Below are positions 35,655 to 46,252 of a stretch of DNA of 64,000 bases, piece after piece. The notes beneath the pieces were generated by a model. It was not told where the DNA came from. It did no database searches and saw only the letters and a program-made list of their open reading frames with translations. How positions within the stretch are numbered: the first letter of the stretch is position 1; each line of letters starts with the position of its first letter. The DNA is from Fennellomyces sp. T-0311 (taxonomy: Eukaryota > Mucoromycota > Mucoromycetes > Mucorales > Lichtheimiaceae): positions 558,001 to 622,000 of the forward strand of contig JALLLT010000002.1 in assembly GCA_025266875.1 (NCBI GenBank), written 5' to 3'. Made by a program: the position numbers and the translations under genes.

Positions 35655-35912
35655 TCATTCTCTTTGTCCTTTATTACCAACCCCTACAGCAGCGCCATTA
35701 GCCATAATATTATACATACCGATGTTGAAACCATGCGTCAAGCGTTGGATATTGTAAATTAGCGCTTGCTGTCTCCTCCACCAATAGCTCTGCCCAACAG
35801 GGACCTTCTTGACGCACTGATGACAGTAATCGAGACCTTGTATACGAGCATTATATTAGTGGCAATATTTTTAGTAGACCTACCGACATTGATCTTGTCG
35901 GCATCATACAAG
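35655..35912 (-). pseudogene. Unassigned coding-like remnant
   Basis: On the minus strand the stretch can be read as LYDADKINVG + LDYCHQCVKKVPVGQSYWWR + RQQALIYNIQRLTHGFNIG + VGNKGQRE stop. This uses GT..AG junctions at about 35838-35884 and 35687-35722 that keep frame but would be only 47 and 36 bases long, shorter than the other introns in the window. Further upstream the frame runs on into the dispersed repeat with a stop between. I do not recognise the product. It could be a real small gene or a relic. Confidence 0.3.
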
Positions 35913-36009
35913 CTGTGGTGAGAGAGTTAATAGTGATAAAATAGGTAACAAGAATAGAATTCGTTGGGAATATGAATAGTTGTATGTTTTTTACTATGAA
36001 TGAACTCTA

Positions 36010-36395
36010 TCTCTTTTATATCTTTTACTGGAGATTCTAATATCCGTTCCTCGATAAATGATACTTGGTCGAGGACGTATCGGGTTGCGTGTTCATCTTA
36101 CGTTTTACCGGCGACGGCAGATATCGACTCTGTGTACTCTGTGATAGGTGCATGTCCTGTAGAACATCATTCAGCTTCCTTGAAACTGGTGTAAGGTAAT
36201 ACCGTTTAGATTTTAGTCATCAATACTTTTCCAGAGTGTTCATCTGATGGTATGCGCTAGAATGAATGTTTGACCGATCTCCATTGTGTGCATACATGTA
36301 GTAGTTCACCACACAAGCAACATGGCTACAAAATTGATTACTAAAGCTTAAGAAACTTGAGATTACCCATCATTACGACATTGCTATATTAGTAC
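36010..36395 (+). repeat. Dispersed repeat family, copy 2
   Basis: Homologous to 20112-20470, same orientation. Shared blocks include ATTCTAATATCCGTTCCT, AGTCATCAATACTTTTCCAG and TTTGACCGATCTCC. The similarity fades near CATCATTACGACATTGCTAT. On the minus strand this copy keeps a short open stretch (HATRYVLDQVSFIEERILES) that is frame-shifted in copy 1, suggesting both are decayed from a coding element or gene. Confidence 0.8.
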
Positions 36396-37875
36396 TGTGA
36401 TAGATTTTTCCTGGTTACTCGTACACCATAATACTTGAAGAGGTTTGTCTGTAAACTCGGCTGTATTAAGCGCTACGTATATTATTGCTACTCAAAGGTA
36501 TCGATGGGACCCTGACCGAGAATCTTATATGGTACATAGCCTCATCATATTTTGTAGAAGCAAGGGTATTGAAAATCGTCCAATTCCACAGCAACACTTT
36601 GCTTGTCGAAAATGATAATGCGGGTAGCCAAAAATTGCTAATGGAGACTTTGTCGCACAGCCTTAGTATCGGTTTCAACATTAATCAAAAGGGACGACAA
36701 GAAATTCTACGCGATTCCACGAATTCAAAAATTACTCTGTCCATCGAGTATTCGCAAACCCTACGTAGATAGCAGAATGCTCATTAATAACTCTAGATCG
36801 TTTCGAGAGATTCCAGACATACTCACCGTTTGTTGTTATTTGGTTATATTTAATTCCATAATTGGTATATTAAGATCTTGAGCATATACGTAATTGCACC
36901 AGGTTCTAAGCTTGCCAAGCCATGAAAGAAAAGGCTTCGTAATGGGTCCTTTGATGTGAAGGATACCTACATAATTTTGCACAGAGAGTACAATGACGAA
37001 AGAAAATGACAGTTGGCCATATATGGAATGCCATTTAAGACAGCAAATAATACAGAGCGAAAAAAAGTGATCCAAGTGAAGGGCGAACTCGGAAAATGAT
37101 CACTCAAATTACTTGTTGAATTCTCGCTAGACTGTCATCAATGAACTTATTAGTTTGCTTGCAAGCGCAAATCATTGGAACATCGCTGGCAAGCTCAATC
37201 AAAGCATCCAACGTTTTCCACCGGAAACAGAAGAATTGGAATATTCCCTGCGGTTTGGATATTGGATGAACCATTCGGAGCGTCACTTTTACAGCAAATT
37301 CGTCCATCTAAATCGATAGCATCGAACTCACTATCTTTGTTATCAATTATGATACGCTTACACACTAATATACGTATGCTGAAGCGGAAGTATAAGCTCT
37401 TTGCATTACTACATCCATTAGTCAGACAACAGCAGGATGACCCTTTTTAGGAAAATCGTTAGTAACAAACATGGTAATTTTACTAAACTTTATTAGCGGG
37501 ATTTCGTATAAGCGACGGATGGTTATATTTAGCATAGGTCGGAAAAATTTTATTTACGGAATATATAGGTGAAAGTATACTTCAACGGCTCTAGGCGTTA
37601 GAGATTTTCTACTATGGTGAATATGTGCCAGGGATCGCATCACAATCTTCCAATCGCAGATAAGGTCATGTGATGCCCGTTACTGATAATCACAAGGATG
37701 CATTTCGTGCAGAAGATGCAAACCTTAACGTAAAATCGTGGGGGTTGCGGCCGAAACTGAGAAACAAGATGCAGACAACCAATCACGTTCGATCGTGGTA
37801 GCTTTTGCTTTTGTTTGTTATATCGTTCAATCAGAAGACGGTATTCCTTGAACCCCTTCAACGTTATCTTATCGC

Positions 37876-38705
37876 ATGGCCGATTATCTGCACGTTTTAC
37901 AGCGCTGGATCAAGCATTTCTTGGGCATCCGGAAAGAAACACCACCTCGTATACCTATCTGGCGCGCCTGTTTTTGGTCATTCGTAGGCGCCTTTTGCGG
38001 CATTAGCGTTCTGGAGATTCTGTTCACTTACACTCCCGCATTTCAAAATCACAATGTCCCCATGGTAGTGGCGAGCTGTGTAAATTATTTAATTTTATTA
38101 CTTTTGCTTTGACATTGCAACTGACACTTTTGCCGTAGGGTGCCAGCGCTGTGCTCATTTACGGTGCGATTGAGGCGCCATTAGCACAACCGCGTGCTTT
38201 GTTCTGTGGAAACCTTATCGCGTCGTTTATTGGTGTGTGCATTCATAAATTGTTCCTGGAAATCAAAACGCCGGAGACGTATGTCAACGAGGTGCGATGG
38301 GTTGGTGGGGCAACAAGTGTTGCCTTGACTCTTGTTGCGATGCAGTTGACCAAGACTGTGCATCCACCGTGCGGAGCAACTGCACTCCTCCCCTTGGCTC
38401 AACCGGATATTGGTGAGCTAGGTTGGCTCTACATTGGTATTATGGCTTTGTCCAGCACAATCATGCTCGTCGTGGCCTTGCTTATAGATAACATTGAGCG
38501 ACGATACCCTGTTTATTGGTGGAAAGTTGCCGTACCACCATCACCGCGGAATGATATCGAGATTTCCTTACAAGATGATTCGTCCAAGGAAACTGTTGCG
38601 GAGCAACAGTTCATCATTTTTGGTCAAGCGATATCGCCAGGCACACTGAACCCAGAAGAAGAAGACTTCCTACGTAAAGTCGTGACCAGGCTACAAAAAA
38701 CATAG
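37876..38705 (+). CDS. HPP-family integral membrane protein
   Basis: Two exons (37876-38079, 38139-38705) give about 256 residues. The HPP domain (four to five transmembrane helices) is clear: PIWRACFWSFVGAFCGISVL, VPMVVASCGASAVLIYGAIE, APLAQPRALFCGNLIASFIG, VRWVGGATSVALTLVAMQLT, and the name-giving motif in KTVHPPCGATALLPLAQPDI, then LGWLYIGIMALSSTIMLVVA. A cytosolic tail of about 80 residues ends in an acidic and amphipathic stretch (EEEDFLRKVVTRLQKT). A chloroplast HPP protein was linked to nitrite transport in plants and cyanobacteria; the fungal role is unknown. The intron lies inside the loop before the second conserved block. Confidence 0.9.
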
Positions 38706-39738
38706 ACTTGTTGTTACATATATATCTTGCCGGTTTTTTTTTTTGCAATAATAGATACCCTTACCTCTCTTTACTATTCCGACATGTTTCGATTCTGTCA
38801 TTGTGTGACCATAAACCTAACATATATGAGTTAAGGTTAACATTGCCAAACACTTGGTGCCACTGGCTTAATCAGTCAGTATGGGTTAATCGAGTTTTCT
38901 GTTTTCACAAGTAAAAACCTGTCCGGTTTTGAACTTCTAAGAAAGCAAGCCGAGAGCCAGACTCTTTTTTGAGTGGTGTGAGTGTGTATCTCTCAATCAC
39001 ATACACTCTTCCAACGAGCTACATACCTCCTGCCTGTTCCTTTAATCTAACGCTCTTTGGCTATTTTAGCCCCGCAGAATCACTTGGTGTCTTTCGATCA
39101 GAACTCGTGTCAAAGAGGGGCTGATATAATCAAACTCTCAATGTTCAGCTCTTCCCATCTGGTGTACTCGGCTTTTAAAACTGCTCATGGATGTATATTT
39201 ACATCCCATCACTACTTCATAGCTACTAAATAATAAAGGAGGATTCTTTTTTAGTTGTACCCTTTTCTTTAGTTGGAAAGTCGGTTATGGATAAATCGCG
39301 TTTCGTGGAATGACAGCTGACAGCGAGCAGATACGTTCTTCACAATCAAGTGAAACATTTTACCAGTCACCTTATCTGTGTACACTTCGAACCTTGTATT
39401 CTAATGGAAATTAATTAGTATGTCGTGAGTTCTTGTGAAATGAACTTATGAAGAGTAGTCAATACCGCCGGCTTGCTTCTGTTTTGTCGAGTTCGCCCGA
39501 CCTGTCGATGTTATGGATGGGCTCTAATTTGCGTTTTTCGTTAGACACTACAGACATCATGGAAGGTCACGCATACGATAGTAGCCTCTAACATTTTATT
39601 AGACCTGTTGGCTTTATTTTTTCGCAATGTGTATATTTATATATATATATATATACAGGTTTCACGGATCTGTTCTTTCTATATATGACCTTAATTAGGT
39701 TCTTCCGCCGCAGCATACGTTATGAACACCGAATTCAC
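38706..39738. other. Convergent 3' spacer with a TA microsatellite
   Basis: Between the HPP gene and the DUF1348 gene (opposite strands, tails facing). A (TA)n tract of about 20 bases sits at 39636-39656. No gene recognised. Confidence 0.5.
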
Positions 39739-40247
39739 TTACCACCAATGTTTTTCTGAAATGTCCACAGTGTTCACATCAATGTTATCCTTGAACCATC
39801 GCTCCTCTTCGCTAATCTTGATGTTATTGCCACTCATTTGTCGCTTTCGCATCTTGCCATTTTCATCGAAAGTCCAGTCTTCGAGACCATAGCAACGCCA
39901 CCACTGTTGGTCGTCATCATGGAATTCGTACCAGAACTGGACAGCAATTTTATTGTCCGTGAACGCGAATAGTTCCTTCCGTAGCTGGTAACCTTGCTCT
40001 TTTTCCCATTTGGCTTTCAAGAATTCTTTAATTTTTTCGTGTCCAGTGAAAAAGTGATCACGGTTTCGCCATATGCAATTTTCGGTATAGCCTGTTGAAA
40101 GGGGAAGGTCATGTTGTGCTTCTTCAATATCGTTTTTTATTAACCTTTGTACACCACATTATAATCTCGAGTATTCCACAGGTCTTGTGCAAACTTGACT
40201 TTCTTCTGGGCAGTTTCTTGTGTGAAAGGGGGTTTCAAGTCGGACAT
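39739..40247 (-). CDS. DUF1348 protein (NTF2/SnoaL-like fold)
   Basis: Two exons (40247-40145, 40091-39739) give about 151 residues, the standard family length. The whole protein is the DUF1348 domain: KPPFTQETAQKKVKFAQDLW, NTRDYNVVYKGYTENCIWRN, RDHFFTGHEKIKEFLKAKWE, YQLRKELFAFTDNKIAVQFW, YEFHDDDQQWWRCYGLEDWT, FDENGKMRKRQMSGNNIKIS and EEERWF. The fold is a small cone-shaped alpha+beta barrel; no reaction is known. The gene is a near-complete match to bacterial-type sequences in motif order and is widespread in fungi. The stop codon overlaps a perfect splice donor (TGGTGGTAAGTG), so a longer spliced C-terminus cannot be excluded. Confidence 0.88.
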
Positions 40248-40901
40248 GTTTACCTGCGGTGTTTTCTTTCTATTGCTTCTCTATTTATGCTTTTTCTCAC
40301 TAAGCCTCATGTTATGTTTTGGGACCTGCATTACCCGTGTATTTTTTTCCATCTCGAGGACCCATCGATTATTAATCGAGAGATCAGGATACTGTAGCAT
40401 AGCATTTATCCGACTTTCGTGGCAAGGTGGCAGAGGAAAGGTAGGAACTGTAAAAGTACTGTGAGAATCAACGACAATTATATCTTTGTTCGTTAGTATC
40501 CTTCTCAATTCATATTATTTGGGGTATAAATTATGCATCATCATATAATCGAACTGAGAGACTGTCATAATGTTCAGGTGCTGTCTCTGCTGTTTATCCG
40601 GTACTGCTACATATCTTACGCTTTGGATGTCACACTTTTGAACCCCTATCACACAGCTATTTGTTATACTAAAGTTCAAAAACAGTACTGACACATGATT
40701 TGATGGTAAATGTCAAGAACTATCAACGGCGATCTAAAACCTGTAAACGCAGATGCTTACACATACGAAAGTGCTATGTACCCTTCACTGGGTGATAAAG
40801 ACTTTGAAGTAGAGTCTTTTTGTCCAAAGAGGGCGATAATTGATGTGGAAAGTTGTCGCTTGCTTATTAATATCATGACCTTTGGCTATCAAAATAATGA
40901 C
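40248..40901. other. Spacer without gene
   Basis: Upstream of the DUF1348 gene and downstream of the UBX gene, both on the minus strand. Only short chance frames. Nothing else seen. Confidence 0.5.
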
Positions 40902-42268
40902 CTATGCAATATATGAAAGAACAAGCGCAGAAGATGGCACCAGGTCTACGGATCACGTCAGTACAATTATTTTTAAGCATACTTTGACATTCACCAGCCA
41001 CTTACTCAGGTCCTTTAACGATTTATCCAAATCAGCGTTACCGAATGTTTTTCTAACGACGATATGATGTTAGTACAACCGTATCTAATAGGTGTCTGGT
41101 TACTTGATCCACCTTGGAAAAGTCATAGAAAGCGTGAAAGGCCGGTCGCAACCATTCGACTGTAAGAACTCATGTACTTCCTTAAGTGGAGCATCAGCAG
41201 GGAAAGTGTGGGTGATGGGTGCTGCTCCGGGGACTCGGAACTGTAATCTTGCTTCGTTATATTCTCGCTTGCCACCCGATGAGGCTGCAGATGGAGCAGC
41301 AGCGGCAGAGACAGCGGCGGCCTGAGCATCTTGCTGAGCGGCACGCTTTGCAGCCTCTCTCTATAATATTTGTGGTTACTCTACTCGCTCACTATATGTC
41401 TTGCACAAGAAAACCCTCCTACCTTTGCTGCTCTCTCCTTTTTATCGGCCTCGATCTGCGCCTTGACCTTGGCTTTTGCAATTTTATCCTGCTCTTTCTC
41501 ACGCTTTTTTGCATCGAACGCCTTTTTCAACTCTTTTTCCTCGAGTTTCTCCTTGGCAACCGACATATCCTGTCCTGCCTTTCTTCGGATCTTCTCCTGT
41601 TGCTTACGCTCTTCGGCCTCTTCCTGTGCTCGAGCAGCACGTTTCTCAGCCATGCGTTCCTTTAACTCAGCCAACTTGGCCTTCTTCTCTTCTTCAGTGA
41701 GCTTCGGGATAACTTGAGTACTTTCGGAGAAGTCTTGGTGGGATGTGCGGACCGCATGGCGTTGGGCACTGGTAGCTAAATAGTTGTCAATAGACGTGCA
41801 CACTGCCTTTGTTCTATCTTTCTTACCATCGCGGAAAAGCTTTTGGCATTCGTTACAGATCAAGCTTTGAGCTGTTTGTTCACCATTGTTGATTTCGCCT
41901 AATCGTATGCTTTTAGTTCAAACAGTATGCACGTTTAAATATTACATTACCATCTTCGCTGGCAGGTGGAGGCTGTTCTGTTGTGGTTTCTCCAAGCATA
42001 TGTTCGGAGGGTTCTTCGGGCTCGTCCGAGACGTCAGGATTAGCTAAAAGCCTTGAAAACTGTTTTAGCTTGACGACAATGACATTTGCTTCTGTCACTT
42101 ACCAATCCATCGCGGGTTGTAGTCCTGCACCATTTGTGGCTCTCCATGCTTTTTGGCTAATAAACATACCAAACAATGAATACATAGTCACTGACAAGAA
42201 TAAGGCAATGCTCACACTTTTCCGCGCGAGAAGCCCATGCCAACGAGTGTGTCGATATCATTTGCCAT
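40902..42268 (-). CDS. UBA - C2H2 - UBX domain protein (UBXN1/SAKS1-like Cdc48 adaptor)
   Basis: Eight exons (42268-42216, 42156-42103, 42051-41951, 41898-41827, 41775-41423, 41360-41113, 41052-41006, 40945-40902) give about 323 residues. A UBA domain (about 1-40: DIDTLVGMGFSRGKVQKAWR, ATNGAGLQPAMDWLLANP) should bind ubiquitin. Then comes a C2H2-type finger LICNECQKLFRD..SAQRHAVRTSHQDF and a charged coiled coil (LTEEEKKAKLAELKERMAEK..). The C-terminal UBX domain is REYNEARLQFRVPGAAPITH, PLKEVHEFLQSNG, FTLSMTFPRKTFGNADLDKS, LKDLNLVPSSALVLSYIA. The R..R strand and the FPR loop that enters the p97/Cdc48 N domain are both kept. It probably links ubiquitinated clients to Cdc48. Seven introns of 51-62 bases all keep frame, and two short last exons are needed to complete the UBX fold. 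Confidence 0.9.
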
Positions 42269-43105
42269 TTTGTATAGCAGTATTACGCGTTCAAAAAGCA
42301 AGCGTCAACGAACAATGCGTCAACTTGATTTTAATTAGCGCTCAACCAGCATTTACTCCTGTATTTGAGTATTATTCACAAACCTGCTTCAGGCAAGCAT
42401 AGCATCGATCGAAGTCCGCGCGTTTAATAGTAAAAATGCATAATGATACGCTTTTCTGTTCTCGATATATGGATTTACTATGTTGTAAGTTGAGTGAAAA
42501 AGCATTACTAGCCTTGTTCCTTTTAGGTTGCCTTAATTAGATCCAGACGTAGCGAAATGATCTTCAGGGTCACGACAAATGTTGTTATGACAACGAGCTG
42601 TACAATCCGATATGTTGTCTGGCAGTGTCACTGTATACAATATCAGGAACAGTGGCACGGATTGCTTGCACTTGAAACAAAAGGGGAATCATTCTGCGCA
42701 GTATTGACAGGATCAAATGATGATCACGTTTAAATTACCGGCGATGCATATCCCAGAGTATGGGATGCCATGGCAATATTGTTGTTAAGTTATTCGAGAG
42801 ATAATCGCAATAACGGGATGAAACGTACCAAGCGACTCATTAAGTGTGAGCAACGATAAAACTCTGTGCCCTCAAGACAAGCATATTAAAACAGACTGAT
42901 ATAGTATCCATTGTGTACATACTACAGACGATATTGTCCTCAATGACACAAAGAAAGGGCATTTTCTGGAGCGGGTACATTGGTGCCTTGCCCTAATGGT
43001 TGGTGACTGTCGGGAAAGTGATAACAGCCTACTGAGCATTGTTTCAAGATTTGAAAAAGTTCGTCACCCGCCGCTCTTTGCCATTCAAGTACTCTTTCCT
43101 TGGAC
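42269..43105. other. Divergent intergenic region
   Basis: Shared upstream region of the UBX gene (minus) and the RING gene (plus). No reading frame, repeat or TATA box worth reporting was seen. Confidence 0.5.
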
Positions 43106-44682
43106 ATGACGACTTGCACCATTTGTGCCGATCAGCTTTCAGAAAACCTCTCGGCACTACCCTGTCGCCATGCATTCCATCACGATTGGTAAGTGTAGGG
43201 TAATAAAAGCGGGCGATTAGGTCATGTTTATGCTGATCGAAACCCAACGTTAAACAATTTTGGCAGCATTCAGGCATGGTTCCGTCAAAAACCAAGCTGT
43301 CCCAACTGCAATGCGACATTTCATAGGAACAGCATTATTGGCCCTCTTTTTCTCGACGATGCTCGTCTGTTACAATCGTCAAAGCTCCCAACGACAAACG
43401 TAGATCCGCCTAACAACGCTAATCATGTTGCGTTGGCCCAGTCCAATTCAAAAATAGCACAGTTAGAACGCGAAAATATCGAGTTGACTCAAAAAGTACG
43501 GTACCTCAAGTCGCTGCGAACGTAAGTTGACAGGTCCAGGTCTTTTTCGATAAAAAAAACTTATCCAAGTGTGTGTGCAGGATAATAGAAGCTGAGGGTC
43601 GAATGCAAAACATAAGCACCCAAGTAAGAGTGCAGCACTGGAGAGAAATGAACGGTGAAGAACTGGCAGTACTATTGGAAGTTTCTACTCGACAAACAAA
43701 GTAAGCGCAGAGGGGAAATATTTCGTAAATAGCCTTTTGACCGCAATGCTTAGAGATGCTGAAGAGAAGCTCTTGCTGGCGAAGAGAGAGAACGAAGATT
43801 TAAAAACCAGCGTTGATGAGTGGAAGCGCGAGAAAGAGTTTTTTGAGTCTCGATATGACAGGCTACGAGTAAGTGGTTGCTGTGTTGTTGCGCGTATAAA
43901 TTCTAATTATCGTAACTACAGAAAACAATGAAAGACGCACAGAAACGAAAGCCGCGGACTCGTAACAATGGTATTCCGTCGGGAAGCGTAGTCACTGGAA
44001 GCAGCTCAAAGCAAGCGTCACAAACAACTGTACTTGACGAATCCGACGAGTCTACCGACGATGAGCACTCAGCAAAGTAAGCATTATAAACGGTGTTGTC
44101 ATCTCCTTGGCTGATCAAGCTATTTTATCTATGCAGACGCGTAGTACCTAAATTTCGTTCATCAGGCGATTCGTCGCGTAAAAAGAATATGCTCCTTCCT
44201 TTTGGAATGCCAAGTAACAGCAATGTACCCGTGAAGCGATCACTTTCATCAAATCGGTCAAATGAACGTGCTGATACGTGCGTATAATGTTGTGTGTTTG
44301 ATAATGCATAGTGCTAATGCTAATGATATTCATCTAGAAACGGTGTTGTCGGCGCAAAACGTCGGCGGGGAGAGGAAGAGGATAATGGTAGTGATGGTGA
44401 ATCAACAACCGATGATGGTATCGGTATCCAAAGTGATAGTAACGACAGTGAAGACAACGGCTTAAATGACATTGAGATCGTGACATCTCGAATTGAAAGG
44501 TAAGCATATCTCTAGTATATGATGCTGTTTCTTGGTACCCTTTTTAACGCTTGAGGAACAAAAGCCGGCCGCGCAATATCGTTCATTCCCCTTCACCCCC
44601 AATTATTGGTAAGTTTTCCATCTGTTTGCTGGATTATAACTTAATGAACATACATGCAGATTTGTTGAGCGACGACGAGTGA
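43106..44682 (+). CDS. TRAIP-like RING-H2 E3 ligase with C-terminal SUMO-interaction motif
   Basis: Nine exons (43106-43188, 43267-43521, 43581-43700, 43754-43868, 43922-44076, 44137-44277, 44338-44499, 44556-44608, 44660-44682) give about 368 residues. The N-terminal RING is complete: C4-x2-C7, C20-x-H22-x2-H25-x2-C28 and C39-x2-C42 (MTTCTICADQLSENLSALPC, RHAFHHDCIQAWFRQKPSCP). A coiled coil follows (KIAQLERENIELTQKVRYLK, EEKLLLAKRENEDLK). The second half is disordered, basic and acidic patches alternate (GAKRRRGEEEDNGSDGE), and the protein ends PPIIDLLSDDE, a textbook SUMO-interaction motif (hydrophobic core plus acidic tail). RING plus long coiled coil resembles TRAIP, an E3 acting at stalled replication forks; the SIM suggests SUMO-targeted activity. 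Exact orthology is uncertain. Confidence 0.8.
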
Positions 44683-46252
44683 TGACCTACTCCGACTATA
44701 ACTCCTTTTATTTTATACCAGTAAGTCTGTTGTTATAGATATACGATTTAAACCGGATCTGACCGTCATTATAGGTTTGCATCGTTTACTTTCTCTCTGT
44801 ACATTTACCATCTATATAGTCTCTTTTTCTCAGCCATTTTCACAATGCATATATAACGTCATTTCTCCGTCTGAATTCCATGTTGCCCGTACGTACCGTC
44901 GATTTATTTCTTTCCTGGATGTAACATAGCTTAGTTAATACAATAAAAGTCAATCAGACAGTGTAAAATTATCCACCGTATGATCATATATTTACTGGTA
45001 AAGCTACTATTGACTTTTAGGGTTTCTTAATACTTAAAGCTGACCTTCCAATTTCAGAGAATACGAAGCAGTGACCTTCACTCTAATGTCACTATCTGCT
45101 TGGGCTCATTACCTTTGTCATGGTCTCAGTTAGATGTACATACATAGGAATCGTGGAACAAATTTCTAATATTTCCATTTCCAGCCAGCAGATGCCACGT
45201 AACATTACGCACTCGCAAACAGGACCCTGGTCACAACGAAGGAGCTGTGGATCTTAGCATTCGCCTCATAGGCGTTTGCTACGTTCGGTTGTGTAAGTGC
45301 CAACGACTGACCCACCATCGCCTATGACGCAATAGACTCGAAATGTATTACTCTTACATACAACATAGCAAATATGGATACGGACCTCCCCTTAAAGTAC
45401 GTAGAGCTACTTTACGATGCCGTGAATACGCATAATTGTATATACTTATATATACGCAGGTTTATCCTACGTATCTTTTCATTCGGCTAAGTCAATAATA
45501 CTCAAAGTAGCTAATGGTTTATCTTATCGATAAATCATTGGAAAACAAGACCAAGGACTAATTTGTACCAGGAAATTCTTATTGAATGGGTGAAAGCCCA
45601 TCCCAGAGCAAACAAAGCTAATTAACTTTGACAGGCATATATGTGATACAAATTAGAATGTCCACCCATTTTATTCTTTGGATGCCTACTATCGATCGTT
45701 TTCGTATTAGCCATTTAGCAAGAGCCCGCGGTTGTCACTTTAGGTTTGACAGACGAAAAGGTTGAAAGTACGTTCATCTTATGATATGCGCTCCTTCAAA
45801 CTTTGTATAACCTCAAAGCTCTTCCGCAACTACCACGTTTGTCTATATCTACTTTGGGAATGTAAGAAGGTATCACAAGATTGTCCACGCAAGCATGGTG
45901 ATTTGATGAAAATGGAAATGGTTGTACGGGATCATATATCCACTGCCTTCAAACTATGTAGCAATTCTTTATGGTTTAGCGAGTTTCTCTCAATCCAATT
46001 AACAACGATGGGAGGAGCACAGGGCTTTAAGGACGATCCATTGGCAACACGCAATCAAGTGATATAAAAAAGCATCAATATGAATGTCATCTAAGAAAGG
46101 ATGTGCCAAGTCGGGGTACGCATTGACGTTTGCGACATTCGAGAAATACTAACCATATAAAGCAGCAATTACTGCCTATATATGGTAGCTATTTTGTCGA
46201 GCAAGTACGCCACGCCTTTTTTAACCTCATTTCATTTCAACATCTCGGAATC
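44683..46252. other. Spacer of about 1.6 kb without gene
   Basis: AT-rich 3' and 5' flanks. A 101-codon plus frame at 45762-46067 is unfamiliar and not called. No repeat or RNA gene seen. Confidence 0.45.

Larger units (their letters stand above)
35172..37875. other. Region of decayed sequence and repeats, no intact gene called
   Basis: Between the bZIP and the HPP gene. It contains an unassigned coding-like remnant (35655-35912) and copy 2 of the dispersed repeat (36010-36395). Frames at 36485-36772 (plus) and 37307-37104 (minus) are open but unfamiliar. The last 400 bases are the HPP promoter side. Confidence 0.45.
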
